DNA from: Parapristionchus giblindavisi
Taxonomy: Eukaryota; Nematoda; Chromadorea; Rhabditida; Diplogasteridae
DNA: 64,000 bases
Reading direction: 5' to 3'
NCBI GenBank assembly: GCA_943737045.1
Contig: CALSFV010000046.1
Coordinates: forward strand, 764,683 to 828,682
Under the pieces are notes generated by a model. The model had not been told where the DNA came from. It saw nothing but the letters and a program-made list of their open reading frames with translations, and did no database searches. Of this stretch, positions 11,815-24,369 are shown in pieces. Each line of letters opens with the position of its first letter. Position 1 is the first letter of the stretch. Both the position numbers and the translations under genes were made by a program.

Positions 11815-12111
11815 AATACATACTCAGCTTTATCAACTGAATAAATTTCTGGCCGGAAGGGAAGAGCGCTCTTTATTTTCGCATATATTTTTCATTTATA
11901 TTGAAATCTAAACCAATAAAATTATTAGAGTCACTTAGAGTCTTTATTTGTACATACCGCTACTTTGAAGTACTCTCACTTGTCGCAGTTTTGACTTACA
12001 CTGCTATGATGAGATACACTTAAAATGTTTATGGTAATTCATACTCAGCTTTATCAACTAAATAAATTTCTGGCCGGAAGGGAAGAGCGCTCTTTATTTT
12101 CGCATATATTT
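11815..12111. repeat. Tandem duplication in left arm (2 units)
   Basis: The segment containing ATAAATTTCTGGCCGGAAGG occurs twice, about 215-226 bp apart. The mirror region of the right arm (19,930-20,520) has three units, so copy number changed after the arms formed. Confidence 0.75.
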
Positions 12112-13390
12112 TTTACATTTATCTTGAAATCTAAACGAATAAAATTATTAGAGTCACTTAAAGTCTATATTTGTACATACCGGCTGGAATCTCCCATGAC
12201 CATACTGTTGTTAACTGTTAATTTAAAGCTTCACAGAATGGCAGTTTTTCTTTGTTGTTGATTTTTTTCTTATTTTCTTTAATATGAAGATAAATCTGCA
12301 TTTTAAAAAGTTAAAATATCGATTTTTTTGAAAAATTGTGGAAAAATATCAAAAATCAAGATACAAAGATCAAAGATCAAAGATCAAAGTCCAATTTGCA
12401 TCAATGTCAGCAGAAATAACTATAATATTGATTACAAGAAAGGAAGTGATTCCGTTTCAGTACTAGATCAGTGATAGAGTGGCGAGATGATCAGACGAGA
12501 TCGATGGGCAGAGACGCAGAGAGTCATCGCGCGCTCACTGAACCCGAATTACCACCACTATTGAGACGGGTGGCGGGCGGAGATCACTTCACTGACAAAA
12601 AATGTGAAAAATGAAAAATTTTAAAAATAGTAATTTTGATAAAATAAAGACGCTAAATTACTCTTATAGTTCGCCTGGCATAGATTTCGAAATAAAAAGT
12701 CGAAAAATATGCGAAAATATATATTTATTTATTTATTTATCTACGTCGTATTCAGTTGATAAACTCGAGTATAATGATATGATGCTCATTCCGATAATTA
12801 TGACAACCTGCTAAATTACTGTAATAACTTGACAACTGTAAATTACTGTGATAACTTGTAATAACTTGACGCGAACAAGGCTCTCTTACAGTTTCAGTTA
12901 CAATTTTAACACATTACATCCAGAGTCAACCAAAAATTTTGTTGCGATAGTTAGATTATTGGATAAGTCTACGATCATGGCTATTAACATTATTTTGTCG
13001 GAAAATATATGTCTAAAACGCTTGAATATTATAATCATACTAATTTCCTCCAATCTCCTTCCTTTTTTCTACTCGTTACATGTTGATTTAAAATGTTGTC
13101 ACATATTTAGGATGCATGTCTAATTTAATCAAATTAAAATTTCATTTCAATGACTGTCATAATTCCTTTTGCAAATATCAAATGCTACCGTAATCGTCAC
13201 TTAATAGTCTATTGACAATGCTTTATCTATATTTTAGATATGTGTGGAAATAAAATAAGTTAGTTCACGATCTTTCTACGGGGCCTCTGTCGCGCACTAT
13301 ACGTTATCGTATGTAGAGCAGAAATACGTCGAGAAAAAATTAGCAAAAACAGCTTGACCAAATTATAATTGTTGATCTTTTGCTAATCTT

Positions 13391-13478
13391 CTTCGGGGAA
13401 TCGAACCTCTTTGCCGACCAACCGGTCGGTTTGATTGTCCGAGCTCTTATCCACTAGGCCATGGGTCCCTTTTAGAAT
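13391..13478 (-). ncRNA. tRNA-like module, left-arm copy
   Basis: Mirror image of 18,574-18,655. The minus strand carries an A-box (TGGCCTAGTGG) and a B-box (GGTTCGATTCC) in tRNA-like spacing, but no matching acceptor stem. Probably a tRNA-derived SINE or a relic, not a working tRNA. Confidence 0.6.
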
Positions 13479-13932
13479 GCATGCCAGACGATCTACATAT
13501 ACTCAGACACTCCCTTACTTATATACCGATGCATGGCTCCGCCCCATTTTGAATCACCGTTTCTATATAACGATTCTGACTCCTCCCATTTAACCGCGCG
13601 GGCATGGATACCGATTACAAGCATTAACACACCCAAATATCTTTATTATTTCTTAAAACGGAATCCAGCATGCGACTCAGCGGAAGTCTGTACGGTCACG
13701 GAGATGGCTTCTGCAGCTATTCACGTCTTCACTCTATCATTGAGAAGTTCACCAGCAACGACGACCAATCGAAGAATCGACATGAAAAACGATAGATTAC
13801 AATTGATTGAACAATTTTTCCTATCATAATCTTTGTTCAAAAGCTACGCAATGGCAACTCTCCACTGTTTACACCATCACACAAAATAGATGATCACGAT
13901 TTCTAGCTTTTCCTCACTTTTGAACATTGCAC

Positions 13933-14080
13933 AAGAGGCCGTATCCATGAACGGTGGCAAACCGTTTGTCGACAAACGTGACGTCACAAAGATAGGTGGA
14001 GTCGCTAGACGAGAATCCGCCGCCTAACGTTATGGCGTCACGTTTGTCGACAAGCGGTTTGCCACAGTTCATGAATATGT
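13933..14080. mobile_element. GAGGCCGTATCCATG-family MITE
   Basis: Nearly palindromic. It begins GAGGCCGTATCCATGAACGG, contains GCAAACCGTTTGTCGACAAA and reads back the same way at its right end. The mirror copy is at 17,913-18,062. Confidence 0.75.
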
Positions 14081-14514
14081 CCTATTGTAAGATAAGAAAA
14101 GATCTCACTTCTTCCACTAACGACATCGCTCGTAATGAACCACATTTTCTTGGAAAGCAACTTGTTTTACTAAACTAAATGTAATAAAAAAGATGACTGT
14201 AAACAAATTAATGGTTGAGCGATACCGTTATCGTAAGAAGGACCGAAAGGATAGAAATTTGATGTTCAGTGAAAAGAAAAGAAAGGGGCGAGAAAGTGTG
14301 GAAAAACGAGGAGTGTTCTATTTTTCTTCGTTTTATGAATTTTTAATAGAGTAAGATTAGAGGTAATATAGACTCGTACCTCCAAGAGCGGCAACTAATC
14401 CTAGAAGGTCGGACGTCGTCTCACATGATGTCGATGTTTGTCGGTATAAGTTGATATGACAGCGACCAAGAATGGCTGAATGGCTGGGGTCTGAAGAAAC
14501 TTGGAAGATTTACA

Positions 14515-14920
14515 TATTGTATTTACAGACAGTATAGACAGATGTCCGATGGAGAGGAACGAGACGTCCGAGGGTCTTGTCCCATGATCCAGAGAGGGCG
14601 AACATACCATCGGAGGAGATAACTACATCAGAGATGTCCGGAGTGAGAACGGACGGGACGTCCGATGGAGACATGGAGACAATGGAGATGATAATCAGAT
14701 CGGCCGAGGCATGGGTGTCGACGTCCCAAACGAGGACAGTGTTGTCTGAAAGTATTTTTAATAAACAAAGCAATATAACAAAACCTAAGGAGATAAAAAA
14801 ATAGAAAGGTACCACGAGCGGCAGAGATGACTGTGGGGTGGTGGCGATCTGATTGTGAGTGATCCATCCGGTGTGGTCCTCAAGGGTTCCTTTCAGCTTC
14901 ATTTGTTCCTCAGCCATCAT
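14515..14920 (-). pseudogene. RACK1 5' fragment, decayed
   Basis: The minus strand starts MMAEEQMKLKGTLEDHTGW, the N terminus of RACK1, the seven-bladed WD40 scaffold of the small ribosomal subunit. RACK1-like blocks continue as IATTPQ, then (one frame over) VISAARD, a 70-nt intron, NTVLVWDVD, a second frame change around GRPVRS, and SDVVISSDGMFALSGS followed by WDKTL. Two frame shifts, a two-residue insertion in the first blade and loss of everything after about residue 80 of roughly 325 make it a pseudogene. Because an intron is kept, it came from genomic DNA and not from retroposed mRNA. It lies in the spacer between the two arms and has only one copy. Confidence 0.85.
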
Positions 14921-15649
14921 TGTTGGCTATACGGTGACCTCAAGCCTGAAGCATATCAAATTCATAGTTACGGAGGGAAGAAGGATAAGAACGACAAAGT
15001 AAAGATCAAAAATCAAAGATCAACAAGATCAAGATCAACGACCAAGAATGGCTGACCAAAAATTGTATTTTCAGACAGTATAGACAGATGACTTAGAAAA
15101 AAGATGAGATGAGACTAGGAGATGAGAGAAAGAAAGACTGCTAATTGCACATTAGCGAGAGTATTGTGTAATGAAATGTGGAATATACATTAAGAGAATA
15201 ATGGTAAGAGAATGAAGGGCTAAAGTAAGAAAGATGTCTATTTTAGAAGTAAAGAGAGCTAATACAAAATGCTCAAGCAAGAAAATACGAAATACTACAC
15301 TAATCTATCCACGACACCGCACCCAGCCGTACATTGGGTAAACCCGGTGAGCCGTATAAATTGCTCGAAACCGGGAGTACCCCATCAACGGTCGAAGCGG
15401 GCTACGGTACCGTATGAGAGAGGTGGTAACATGGGGAAGATGGAGCGAGATGGATACGGTAGAAAGGCATACGGCAAGTCGCTCGATAAATAAGTACTAG
15501 GAAGAACTAATTGAGTGATTTAAAATATTCCTATTATACTAACCGAGTGCGCGGAGAGTGCAATAGGTATGAATATAGTAATCTACCAAAAATACCTATC
15601 CATATATTATAAACACTATCACTCGACAGAGAGGATGCAACTACCGTAA

Positions 15650-16345
15650 GCCAACGGATAAAACTACGGTAAGGATAGGGTAAGTCTGCGGATACGGTAA
15701 GTCTGCGGATACGACAAGTCAGCGGATGAAACTACGGTAAGTCAGCGGATGAAACTACGGTAAGTCAACGGATTAAACTACGGTAAGTCAGTGGATACGG
15801 TAAATCAGTGGATACGGTAAGACAGCAGATGAAACTACGGTAAGTCAATGGATACGGTAAGTCAGCGGATACTGTAAGTCAGCGGATACGGTAAGTCAGC
15901 GGATACGGTAAGTCAGCGGATACGGTAAGTCAGCGGATACGGTAAGTCAGCGGATACGGTAAGTCAGCGGATACGGTAAGTCAGCGGATACGGTAAGTCA
16001 GCGGATACGGCAAATCAGTGGATACGGTAAGACAGCGGATGAAACTACGGTAAGTCAGTGGATGAAACTACGGTAAGTCAGTGGATACAATAAGACTGTG
16101 GATGAAACTACGGTATGTCCGCGGATACGGTAAGTCAGCGAATACGGTAAGTCAGCGAATACGGTAAGTCAGCGGTTACAGTAAGTCAGTGGATACGATA
16201 AGTCAGTGGATACGATAAGTCAGTGGATACGATAAGTCAGTGGATACGATAAGTCAGTGGATACGATAAGTCAGTGGATACGATAAGTCAGTGGATACGA
16301 TAAATCAGCGGATGAAACGACGGTAAGTCAACGGATGCGGCAAGA
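15650..16345 (+). repeat. 17-bp satellite array
   Basis: About 40 tandem copies of a unit close to GTAAGTCAGCGGATACG. It alternates with a longer variant containing GATGAAACTAC, and the right part is enriched in the GTGGATACGATAAGTCA variant. It sits near the centre of the giant inverted repeat. No coding signal is seen. Confidence 0.9.
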
Positions 16346-17534
16346 TATGAGAGAAGAAATAGCAGAAAGATAATCGATACGGCAATGGAGGGATGGGACA
16401 TTATACCTCACTGAACAAGCAGTCGAATCCGTTTGTAGATGAACGGCGAATCCACGTGCCGATGAGAGTACTCCGGTAGTTGAGAGAGAGACGGTCATCG
16501 GAGTTGTAGTTATGCCGAGGAGAGCTGGAGTCGGGCCGAGGGGATGAGACGATAAATGACGATGACCGGGATTAGGTTGTCTTATATGCGGATCAACAAT
16601 GACCACTCCCATCCGCTCACGCGCTCGATGTTGACGTTCTAGAAGGATTGCTAGGAATGATCGATCGTGTTCCTAGAGTCATCCCTGACTATTTGATCGT
16701 GGTTTTATCATAGAGGAGAGTGAGCAACTGCGAGAGAGTACAGACAGAGTGAGAGAGTGTGGGAAAGTGAGAGAGTGCAGAGAAAGGAAAGATATGCCGT
16801 CCTCAATGATCTACCATCAATAGAGTTGTTGACTCATTGGCGATTCCCTAACTTGTCTGTCTCTTCCACTCTATTCTTTCTTTTTCGGCCATTTCGTCGC
16901 TCTTCGCTTGCCTCCCTGCTCATTTCCTTTCCGAAGTCGATCTTTGATCTTTGCATTCCCGTCCCTCTTCTACTTCATGACATTCTAGAGAGCGTGCTAA
17001 CGTACGAAAGAGCTGACGGAGTGAGAGAGAGATTGCTTATCTTCTTGTTTATGTGGAACTACTTTTCGCTACACCTTTTTCTTGTTTTACTGTTCCTAAT
17101 TATTATTGTTCAGACTCTTGCTATTCTTCTCCTTCTTCATTTCTTTCTCCACCTTTCCATCTCTCTATCTCTCTACTTCTCTCTCCAATTCCCTCTGGCA
17201 ATGATCACTACATCTCTCATTCCTCTCTTCCTCTTTGTGTCACTCTCGGTGATTTTCCCGCCGTTTTCGGCTATGTCTCTTCCTTATCGTCCCTCTACTT
17301 CTCTATCTCTCTCGTGATTATCGATCTGTTATTGCCTGCTATTATTCTTATTTTGTTCATTTGCATCCTATATTCCCCTCGCGTTCCCATTCGTAATTCG
17401 ATCTCATGCCTTGACACACTGAGCTATTCCTTTTACTATTGAACTATTATCTTGGATAATGTTAAATCCATTTCAGAGCACCAGCTATCGCCCATAAAAT
17501 GCTGCGGCCCGTACACTGGTAGGATGACAATCGT
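16346..17534. other. Remainder of the palindrome spacer
   Basis: Contains a run of GTGAGAGAGT-like words (16,700-16,790), also seen at 4,430-4,490 and 62,530-62,680, followed by C/T-rich DNA. A 186-codon hydrophobic frame at 16,757-17,317 follows the C/T bias and has no family signature. Confidence 0.5.
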
Positions 17535-17912
17535 CTTCGTCTACGGACAAACGTAAACATCATGTGAGACGACGTCGGACCTTCTAGGATTCGTTGCCGC
17601 TCTTGGAGGTACGAGTCTATATTGGCTCTAATCTTATACTCTATTCAAAGTCATAAAACGAAGTAAAAACAGAGCAACACAGTCCTCGTTTTACACACTC
17701 TCTCGCCTCTTTTTCTTATCATTTCACGGGTTTTTAACAACAATTTTCTTTGCTTTCGGTTCTTCTTACGATAACGACATCGCTGAACCATTACTTAGTC
17801 AATTTTTTATTACATTTATTTTAGTAAAACATGTTGTTTTCAAAGAGAAACGTAATTCATAGTGAGCGATGTCGTTAGCGGAAGAAGTGAGATCTTTTCT
17901 AATCTTAATATT

Positions 17913-18062
17913 AGGCCGTATCCATGAACGGTGGCAAACCGTTTGTCGACAAACGTGACGTCACAAACCGTAGGCGGAGGATTCTCGTCAAGCGACTCCA
18001 CCTATCTTTGTGACGTCACGTTTATCGACAAACGGTTTGCCACCGTTCATGGATACGGCCTC
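17913..18062. mobile_element. GAGGCCGTATCCATG-family MITE, mirror copy
   Basis: Inverted ends GGCCGTATCCATGAACGG and CCGTTCATGGATACGGCC flank GCAAACCGTTTGTCGACAAA. Mirror of 13,933-14,080. Confidence 0.75.
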
Positions 18063-18573
18063 TTAAGCAATGTTCAAAAGTAACGAAAAGTGGTACTCAA
18101 AACTTTGTGATACTGTAAACAGTGGCGAGTTGTATTTGCGTTGCTTTTGAACACAGATTATGATAGGAAAAATTCTTGAATCAATTGTAATCTATCCTTG
18201 TTCATGTCGATTCTTCAATTGGTCGTCGTTGCCGTCGTTGCGACGTTGTCTTCACGTGAAGATCGTCAGGCCGTCGTCACTGATGAACTTCTCAATGATA
18301 GGCTGAAGATGTGAGCAAGCCCACTCCACTCCACAGCCAACTCCGCGACCCTCCTGACTGCTGATGATGTGCCTGCTGGAATCTGTTTTCAGAAATAATA
18401 AAGATATTTGGGTGTGTTAAGGCTTGCAATCGGTATCCAAGCCCGCGCGGTTAAATGGGAGGAGTCAGAATCGCTATATAGAAACGGTGATTCAAAATGG
18501 GGCGGAGCCATGCATCGGTATATAAGTAAGGGAGTGTCTGAGTATATGTAGATCGTCTGGCATGCATTCTAAA

Positions 18574-18655
18574 AGGGACCCATGGCCTAGTGGATAAGAG
18601 CTCGGACAATCAAACCGACCGGTTGGTCGGCAAAGAGGTTCGATTCCCCGAAGAA
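18574..18655 (+). ncRNA. tRNA-like module with A and B boxes
   Basis: TGGCCTAGTGG (A-box), then GGTTCGATTCC (B-box), spaced as in a tRNA with a long variable arm (CCGACCGGTTGGTCGG can fold). The 5' GGGACCC is not matched by the 3' side, so there is no acceptor stem. It has the look of a Pol III promoter module or a tRNA-derived SINE head, not a functional tRNA. Confidence 0.6.
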
Positions 18656-19929
18656 GATTAGCAAAAGATCAACAATTATAATTTGGTCAAGCTGTTTTTG
18701 CTAATTTTTTCTCGACGTATTTCTGCTCTACATACGATAACGTATAGTGCGCGACAGAGGCCCCGTAGAAAGATCGTGAACTAACTTATTTTATTTCCAC
18801 ACATATCTAAAATATAGATAAAGCATTGTCAATAGACTATTAAGTGACGATTACGGTAGCATTTGATATTTGCAAAAGGAATTATGACAGTCATTGAAAT
18901 GAAATTTTAATTTGATTAAATTAGGCATGCATCCTAAATATGTGACAACATTTTAAATCAACATGTAACGAGTAGAAAAAAGGAAGGAGATTGGAGGAAA
19001 TTAGTATGATTATAATATTCAAGCGTTTTAGACATATATTTTCCGACAAAATAATGTTAATAGCCATGATCGTAGACTTATCCAATAATCTAACTATCGC
19101 AACAAAATTTTTGGTTGACTCTGGATGTAATGTGTTAAAATTGTAACTGAAACTGTAAGAGAGCCTTGTTCGCGTCAAGTTATTACAAGTTATCACAGTA
19201 ATTTACAGTTGTCAAGTTATTACAGTAATTTAGCAGGTTGTCATAATTATCGGAATGAGCATCATATCATTATACTCGAGTTTATCAACTGAATACGACG
19301 TAGATAAATAAATAAATAAATATATATTTTCGCATATTTTTCGACTTTTTATTTCGAAATCTATGCCAGGCGAACTATAAGAGTAATTTAGCGTCTTTAT
19401 TTTATCAAAATTACTATTTTTAAAATTTTTCATTTTTCACATTTTTTGTCAGTGAAGTGATCCCCGCCCGCCACCCGTCTCAATAGTGGTGGTAATTCGG
19501 GTTCAGTGAGCGCGCGATGACTCTCTGCGTCTCTGCCCATCGATCTCGTCTGATCATCTCGCCACTCTATCACTGATCTAGTACTGAAACGGAATCACTT
19601 CCTTTCTTGTAATCAATATTATAGTTATTTCTGCTGACATTGAGGCAAATTGGCCTTTGATCTATGATCTTTGATCTTTGTATCTTGATCTTTGATCTTT
19701 TTCCACAATTATTCAAAAAAAATCGACATTTTAACTTTTTAAAGGGCAGATTTATCTTCTTATTAAAGAAAATAAGAAAAAAATCAACAACAAAGAAAAA
19801 CTGCCATTCTGTGAAGCTTTAAATTAACAGTTAACAACAGTATGGTCATGGGAGATTCCAGCCGGTATGTACAAATATAGACTTTAAGTGACTCTAATAA
19901 TTTTATTCGTTTAGATTTCAAGATAAATG

Positions 19930-20520
19930 TAAAAAATATATGCGAAAATAAAGAGCGCTCTTCCCTTCCGGCCAGAAATTTATTTAGTTGATAAAGCTGA
20001 GTATGAATTACCATAAACATTTTAAGTGTATCTCATCATAGCAGTGTAAGTCAAAACTACGACAAGTGAGAGTACTTCAAAGTAGCCGGTATGTACAAAT
20101 AAAGACTCTAAGTGACTCTAATAATTTTATTGGTTTTGATTTCAATATAAATGTAAAAATATATGCGAAAATAAAGAGCGCTCTTCCCTTCCGGCCAGAA
20201 ATTTATTTAGTTGATAAAGCTGAGTATGTATTACCATAAACATTGTAAGTGTATCTCATTATTGCAGTGTAAGTCAAAACTATGACAAGTGAGAGTACTT
20301 CATAGTAGCCGGTATGTACAAATAAAGACTCTAAGTGACTCTAATAATTTTATTGGTTTAGATTTCAATATAAATGTAAAAATATATGCGAAAATAAAGA
20401 GCGCTCTTCCCTTCCGGCCAGAAATTTATTTAGTTGATAAAGCTGAGTATGTATTACCATAAACATTGTAAGTGTATCTCATTATTGCAGTGTAAGTCAA
20501 AACTACGACAAGTGAGAGTA
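19930..20520. repeat. Tandem repeat, three units of about 226 bp
   Basis: The block with CCTTCCGGCCAGAAATTTAT occurs at about 19,965, 20,190 and 20,417. The mirror place in the left arm has two. Confidence 0.8.
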
Positions 20521-22542
20521 CTTCAAAGTAACTAAAAAGTGCACACCTTAGAGATATCATAAAGAACACAACTTGCGCGAAGGTATAGTACTAAAGTATC
20601 CCAAAGATGGTCTAAAACAATAATGCACTTTGGAAACTAACCGTAACATTTGCAATTATAAGTATTCGATAGTCGAGAACTAACAGAGATATTACAATAC
20701 AGAATCTACCATGATCATACTGTTATTAACTGTTAATTTAAAACGTCACAAAATCTCGAAAATAATTTTTTTTACTAAAACAATCGCTCTTTTTATGCTG
20801 ACAATGAGCATGTCGATAAATATATGTATTAGCAGGTCATCATAATTATTTGTATGATCATCATATTCAGCTTTATCAACTAAACAAATGTATGGCTCTA
20901 AATAAACTCTTTATTTTCGCATATATTATTTCTTATTTCTGCTGACATTGAAGCAAATTGGCCTTTGATCTTTGATCTTTGTATCTTGATCTTTGATCTT
21001 TTTCCACAATTTTTTTTAAATCGACATTTCAACTTTTTAAAAGGATGTGATAAGACGCCGTGATAAGATTACTGGATGAAAAGCTACAATTAATAAAATC
21101 GAATATGGGTGTATTTGTAGAGTGTTTCAGAGTGAGAGAAGAGGCTGAAGCAAACTACTACATATTTTTGTTATGAGAGAATCGCCGAAGGAGAAGCAGG
21201 TTCGGCCCATCACGGAGACTAAAGTAAAGTAATTTTATTTTGAGATAAATAGTTTGTTCGCTCTCTACACAAAATGGAAACACTATATGATTACTCTATT
21301 TTTCCACCACAATTGATATCAACATAATTATTTTCTTTTTCGTGTCTTTTGTAACGATGTTTGTCACGCATGCTTCACCTTTGACATGCTTCAGTTTGAC
21401 ATGTTGCCGTAATCAACCGTTACTGATTTTAGCATGTACTCTTTCTGTGTCTGCATGTATAAACATTGATAATCATTGAATGCAAACATTGAAACATTGA
21501 ATACAAATACCGCTACATAGACAGCATTTAAGATTATTTATAAGAATTTTGGTAGGGAAGAATAGCTGAACTGTTAGTAATGTTAAAACTCTACATGCAT
21601 ATTCAAATTAAATTCACTCCTCTACTTTTATACCGATGCACAGCTCCGCCCCTTTCTCCTGGACTATACTTATATAACGATATTGATTCCGCCCACTTTA
21701 CTTTGCGGGCTTGGACACCGATCGCAGATACTATTAACCCCAAAATCTTTATTCTATCTTTATATGCAACAGCTGGACTCGATGAAAGGCGGTAGAAGGG
21801 AGATTAAACGGAGAACTGCTACGACGTCCCATTTCTGAAGAGCATCTTCGAGTAGATCATCATCGACGAGTACGAAGACATTCTGAAGATGTTGTTAGAC
21901 CTGGAAATGATAAATGACCATAAATTGAACGATTTGAGCTTTGTCAACGATCTCTTCAACTTGAACAATGATCGGTTTCTGTCAACGAGAGAACGTTGAA
22001 GAGGGCGTTAGTAAAAGAAAAGACAGGAAAGATGAAGGAGTTCAATAGAAGGTGAAGCATATTCAACATGATGTTCTGTTAAATAGTCATGAAAAGGGAA
22101 GAGGAACAAAATCCTTTTTATGGACCCTTTGAAATCTTTTCGCGACTTTTGAACATCACATAACAGAAAAGAGAATACAATGGAAGGTCGAACCTTGAAG
22201 AGTTGAAATCAAACTTATTCTGGGTCCCGTCGAAATCCTTGTGACGTCATCTACGACTCTGACGGTAGACTTCTTGACGAGCTTGATCGATGATGAATGG
22301 GACTACCTGATGAAAAGGATTTGAAGTAATTTAAAGGATTACATAAATAGATTGTGACCATTGTCTCGTATGACAAAGACCAGTGACAGAAAGTCATCGA
22401 CAGCGTGGAGAGGCCACAAAGTAGGATAGGAAGGGCACATTGTGCACATCGTCTGAGACCGTATCCATTGCGTAATATGTAAGAGATGCCATAATGACTT
22501 TGTAAAACTTCATGGATACGGCCTCTGAATTATCATAGACCG

Positions 22543-22889
22543 TTAAAGGTGGAGACCCGCGAATGATCATGCAAATTTCCTACATCTCGCTTATGCAAGG
22601 GTGTAGTGATATGCAAGAAGATAGGGAGACTACTTATCGTTCCCTTAGCGTAGTGGTAAAACTTCTGACTAGAAAGCGCATGTCGCGGGTTCGAATCCTA
22701 TTGCCGTACTTTCCTATTTTCAAAAAGCGCGCCTTTCCCTGCAAGGGGCCTGATGGTTCATTCATGTTTCTAGCGATCAATAAGCTGAATCATCATACAA
22801 TAAATAGTGTACGGTATGTAGAATAACTTTTGCTATGATTCTGTCTGCACAGTTTGTTCACGAAAATATTCGCGGGAGTCCACCTTTAA
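22543..22889. mobile_element. TTAA-flanked MITE carrying a tRNA-like module
   Basis: Flanked by TTAA on both sides (22,543-22,546 and 22,886-22,889), with inverted ends AGGTGGAGACCCGCGAAT and ATTCGCGGGAGTCCACCT. The mirror position in the left arm (9,696-9,699) has a single TTAA and no element, so this is a true insertion made after the duplication. Inside, on the plus strand, are TAGCGTAGTGG and GGTTCGAATCC (A- and B-box like, about 22,648-22,698). TTAA targets are typical of piggyBac and Sola3 transposases; which one applies is not decided here. Confidence 0.93.
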
Positions 22890-22961
22890 GAAGAGTATGA
22901 ACGAAGTTGAGAGAAGGTTGAGAAATGCAACAAAAACAGTTAGATACAACACGAAAAGAAG

Positions 22962-23100
22962 GATTAGGTCGGAGAAGAATCAATTAATGAGAACAGACTA
23001 AATCATAACTATTCAAAAACATTTGTCTATTCATTATCGTCTCTTATGTAAATAGTTGTCATCTGTCGGTTTTCATTCATCAGTTATCATCCGACCTAGT
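22962..23100. mobile_element. CTAGGTCG-family MITE, mirror copy
   Basis: Reverse complement of 9,486-9,620, with the same terminal repeats. Confidence 0.7.
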
Positions 23101-24369
23101 ACATAACAAGACATAAAGTAAAGTATAAGATTGGAGTATTAGAGAGATAGAGAAGGAGGAATAGGAGAAACTAAAGAAGAAGAAAACGAACGATGCGGAA
23201 TACATATATCAAAGATTAATTACGAATGGGGTAAAAGATGAAAGTGAGATATGACCAACGAAAACTGCTAGAGGGAAGACATGTAGTATATAATAGTGAA
23301 AAATGACAATACAATAGAAGATCTAGACAAGATCAGACAAAGAGAATGATAAAGAACAAGAGACATATAGTCTGGAAGAGGATGGATGGGAGAAAACCGA
23401 AATATGACTACTAAATGAAATGGAGGCAGGCCTATGAGGAAACGTTTTCACGTAATGAAGATTTCGAGATTGATCAGAAAAAATATCGAGAAAGTACTCT
23501 AGAAAAGTCAAGCTTTACTTTGACCACAACCGATCATATGATAGTGATAAAGGAAAGATAACAAATATCCTGTCGGGAGATGGGACTAAGCGATGAGAAT
23601 GAAGAATGATGATAAACAGTGAAGAAAATGTTCTAGACTAGGAAAGGAAGTGATAAGATGAGTGAAAGATATGAGACAAATTGATTGTTTGGTCAAGACA
23701 TGGGAAGGGACTAACCTCACTCTTGTGTAGGTCCCTTCTCCTCTGTCTAGAGACTTGCATGTAATTGATTGATTGAAGAAAGGAATAGACTGGACAGAGA
23801 GAATGAATGTTTGAATTGTTCAAAGTGACAAGGTAAAGATCATAGATCAACTTTGAAAGGTCGAAGAATGTAATAAGTACAAGCTTTCAGCCTTTGTCAC
23901 AGTTTTGTTTATATGTACAAATCGAACATCTTAGAGTATATATTAACACCCACATTTTTATCACAGTGACACAAAATTTTGAAGCAGTGAATCTGAAGAT
24001 TTACTCAAATCGATAAATGCAACAAAAATAAAATTCGCGAGTCATTCGTTATAGGCCGAACCTATGCAGAAAACAAGTGGTAGAGCGTCGCCATTTGTCA
24101 AGGGGTGATAGTAGAGCTCGACCCAATCAAATGTTAATAACAGGCAAAAGTGGTAGGATAGGGCCTGAACCTACATGGAATCCCTGGAATAGACTCTTAC
24201 CACTACGCTATAGATGACAAAACAGATGATGGTATATATTATAAATGAATAGCTTTGATCTACCTTAACACAGAGAAATCTCAAAGATGTTGCTTGAAGT
24301 GAACTGTTGCACTTCATTTTCATGGAGATTATGATAGACACGAAAGGATTTCCTTCATTTTAAAATTAA

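Larger units (their letters stand above)
8345..14450. repeat. Giant inverted repeat, left arm, inner segment
   Basis: Reverse complement of about 17,535-24,265. Landmarks at both extremes are GGTAGATCAAAGCTATTC (8,351) against its complement at 24,252, and CTAGAAGGTCGGACGTCGTC (14,401) against GACGACGTCGGACCTTCTAG (17,570). Inner parts are almost identical: the conceptual 91-codon frame at 12,848-13,123 and its mirror at 18,921-19,196 differ only in the last residue, although neither looks like a real gene. Differences are small indels, single bases and one extra MITE in the right arm. The arm carries several short repeats listed separately. No host gene is recognised in it. Confidence 0.92.
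17535..24265. repeat. Giant inverted repeat, right arm, inner segment
   Basis: Mirror of 8,345-14,450 (see that entry). Features specific to this arm are a third tandem unit at 19,930-20,520 and a TTAA-flanked MITE at 22,543-22,889. The continuation outward is 24,370-25,380. Confidence 0.92.

Noticed and set aside
12848..13123. 91-codon frame present twice in mirror arms (also 18,921-19,196)
   Set aside because: It is conserved only because the arms are near identical. Composition is AT-driven and there is no domain or signal.
16757..17317. 186-codon hydrophobic frame resembling a membrane protein
   Set aside because: It follows a C/T-rich tract that gives Ser/Leu/Phe in any frame. It overlaps another open frame (17,053-17,442), has no family motif and lies in the palindrome spacer.
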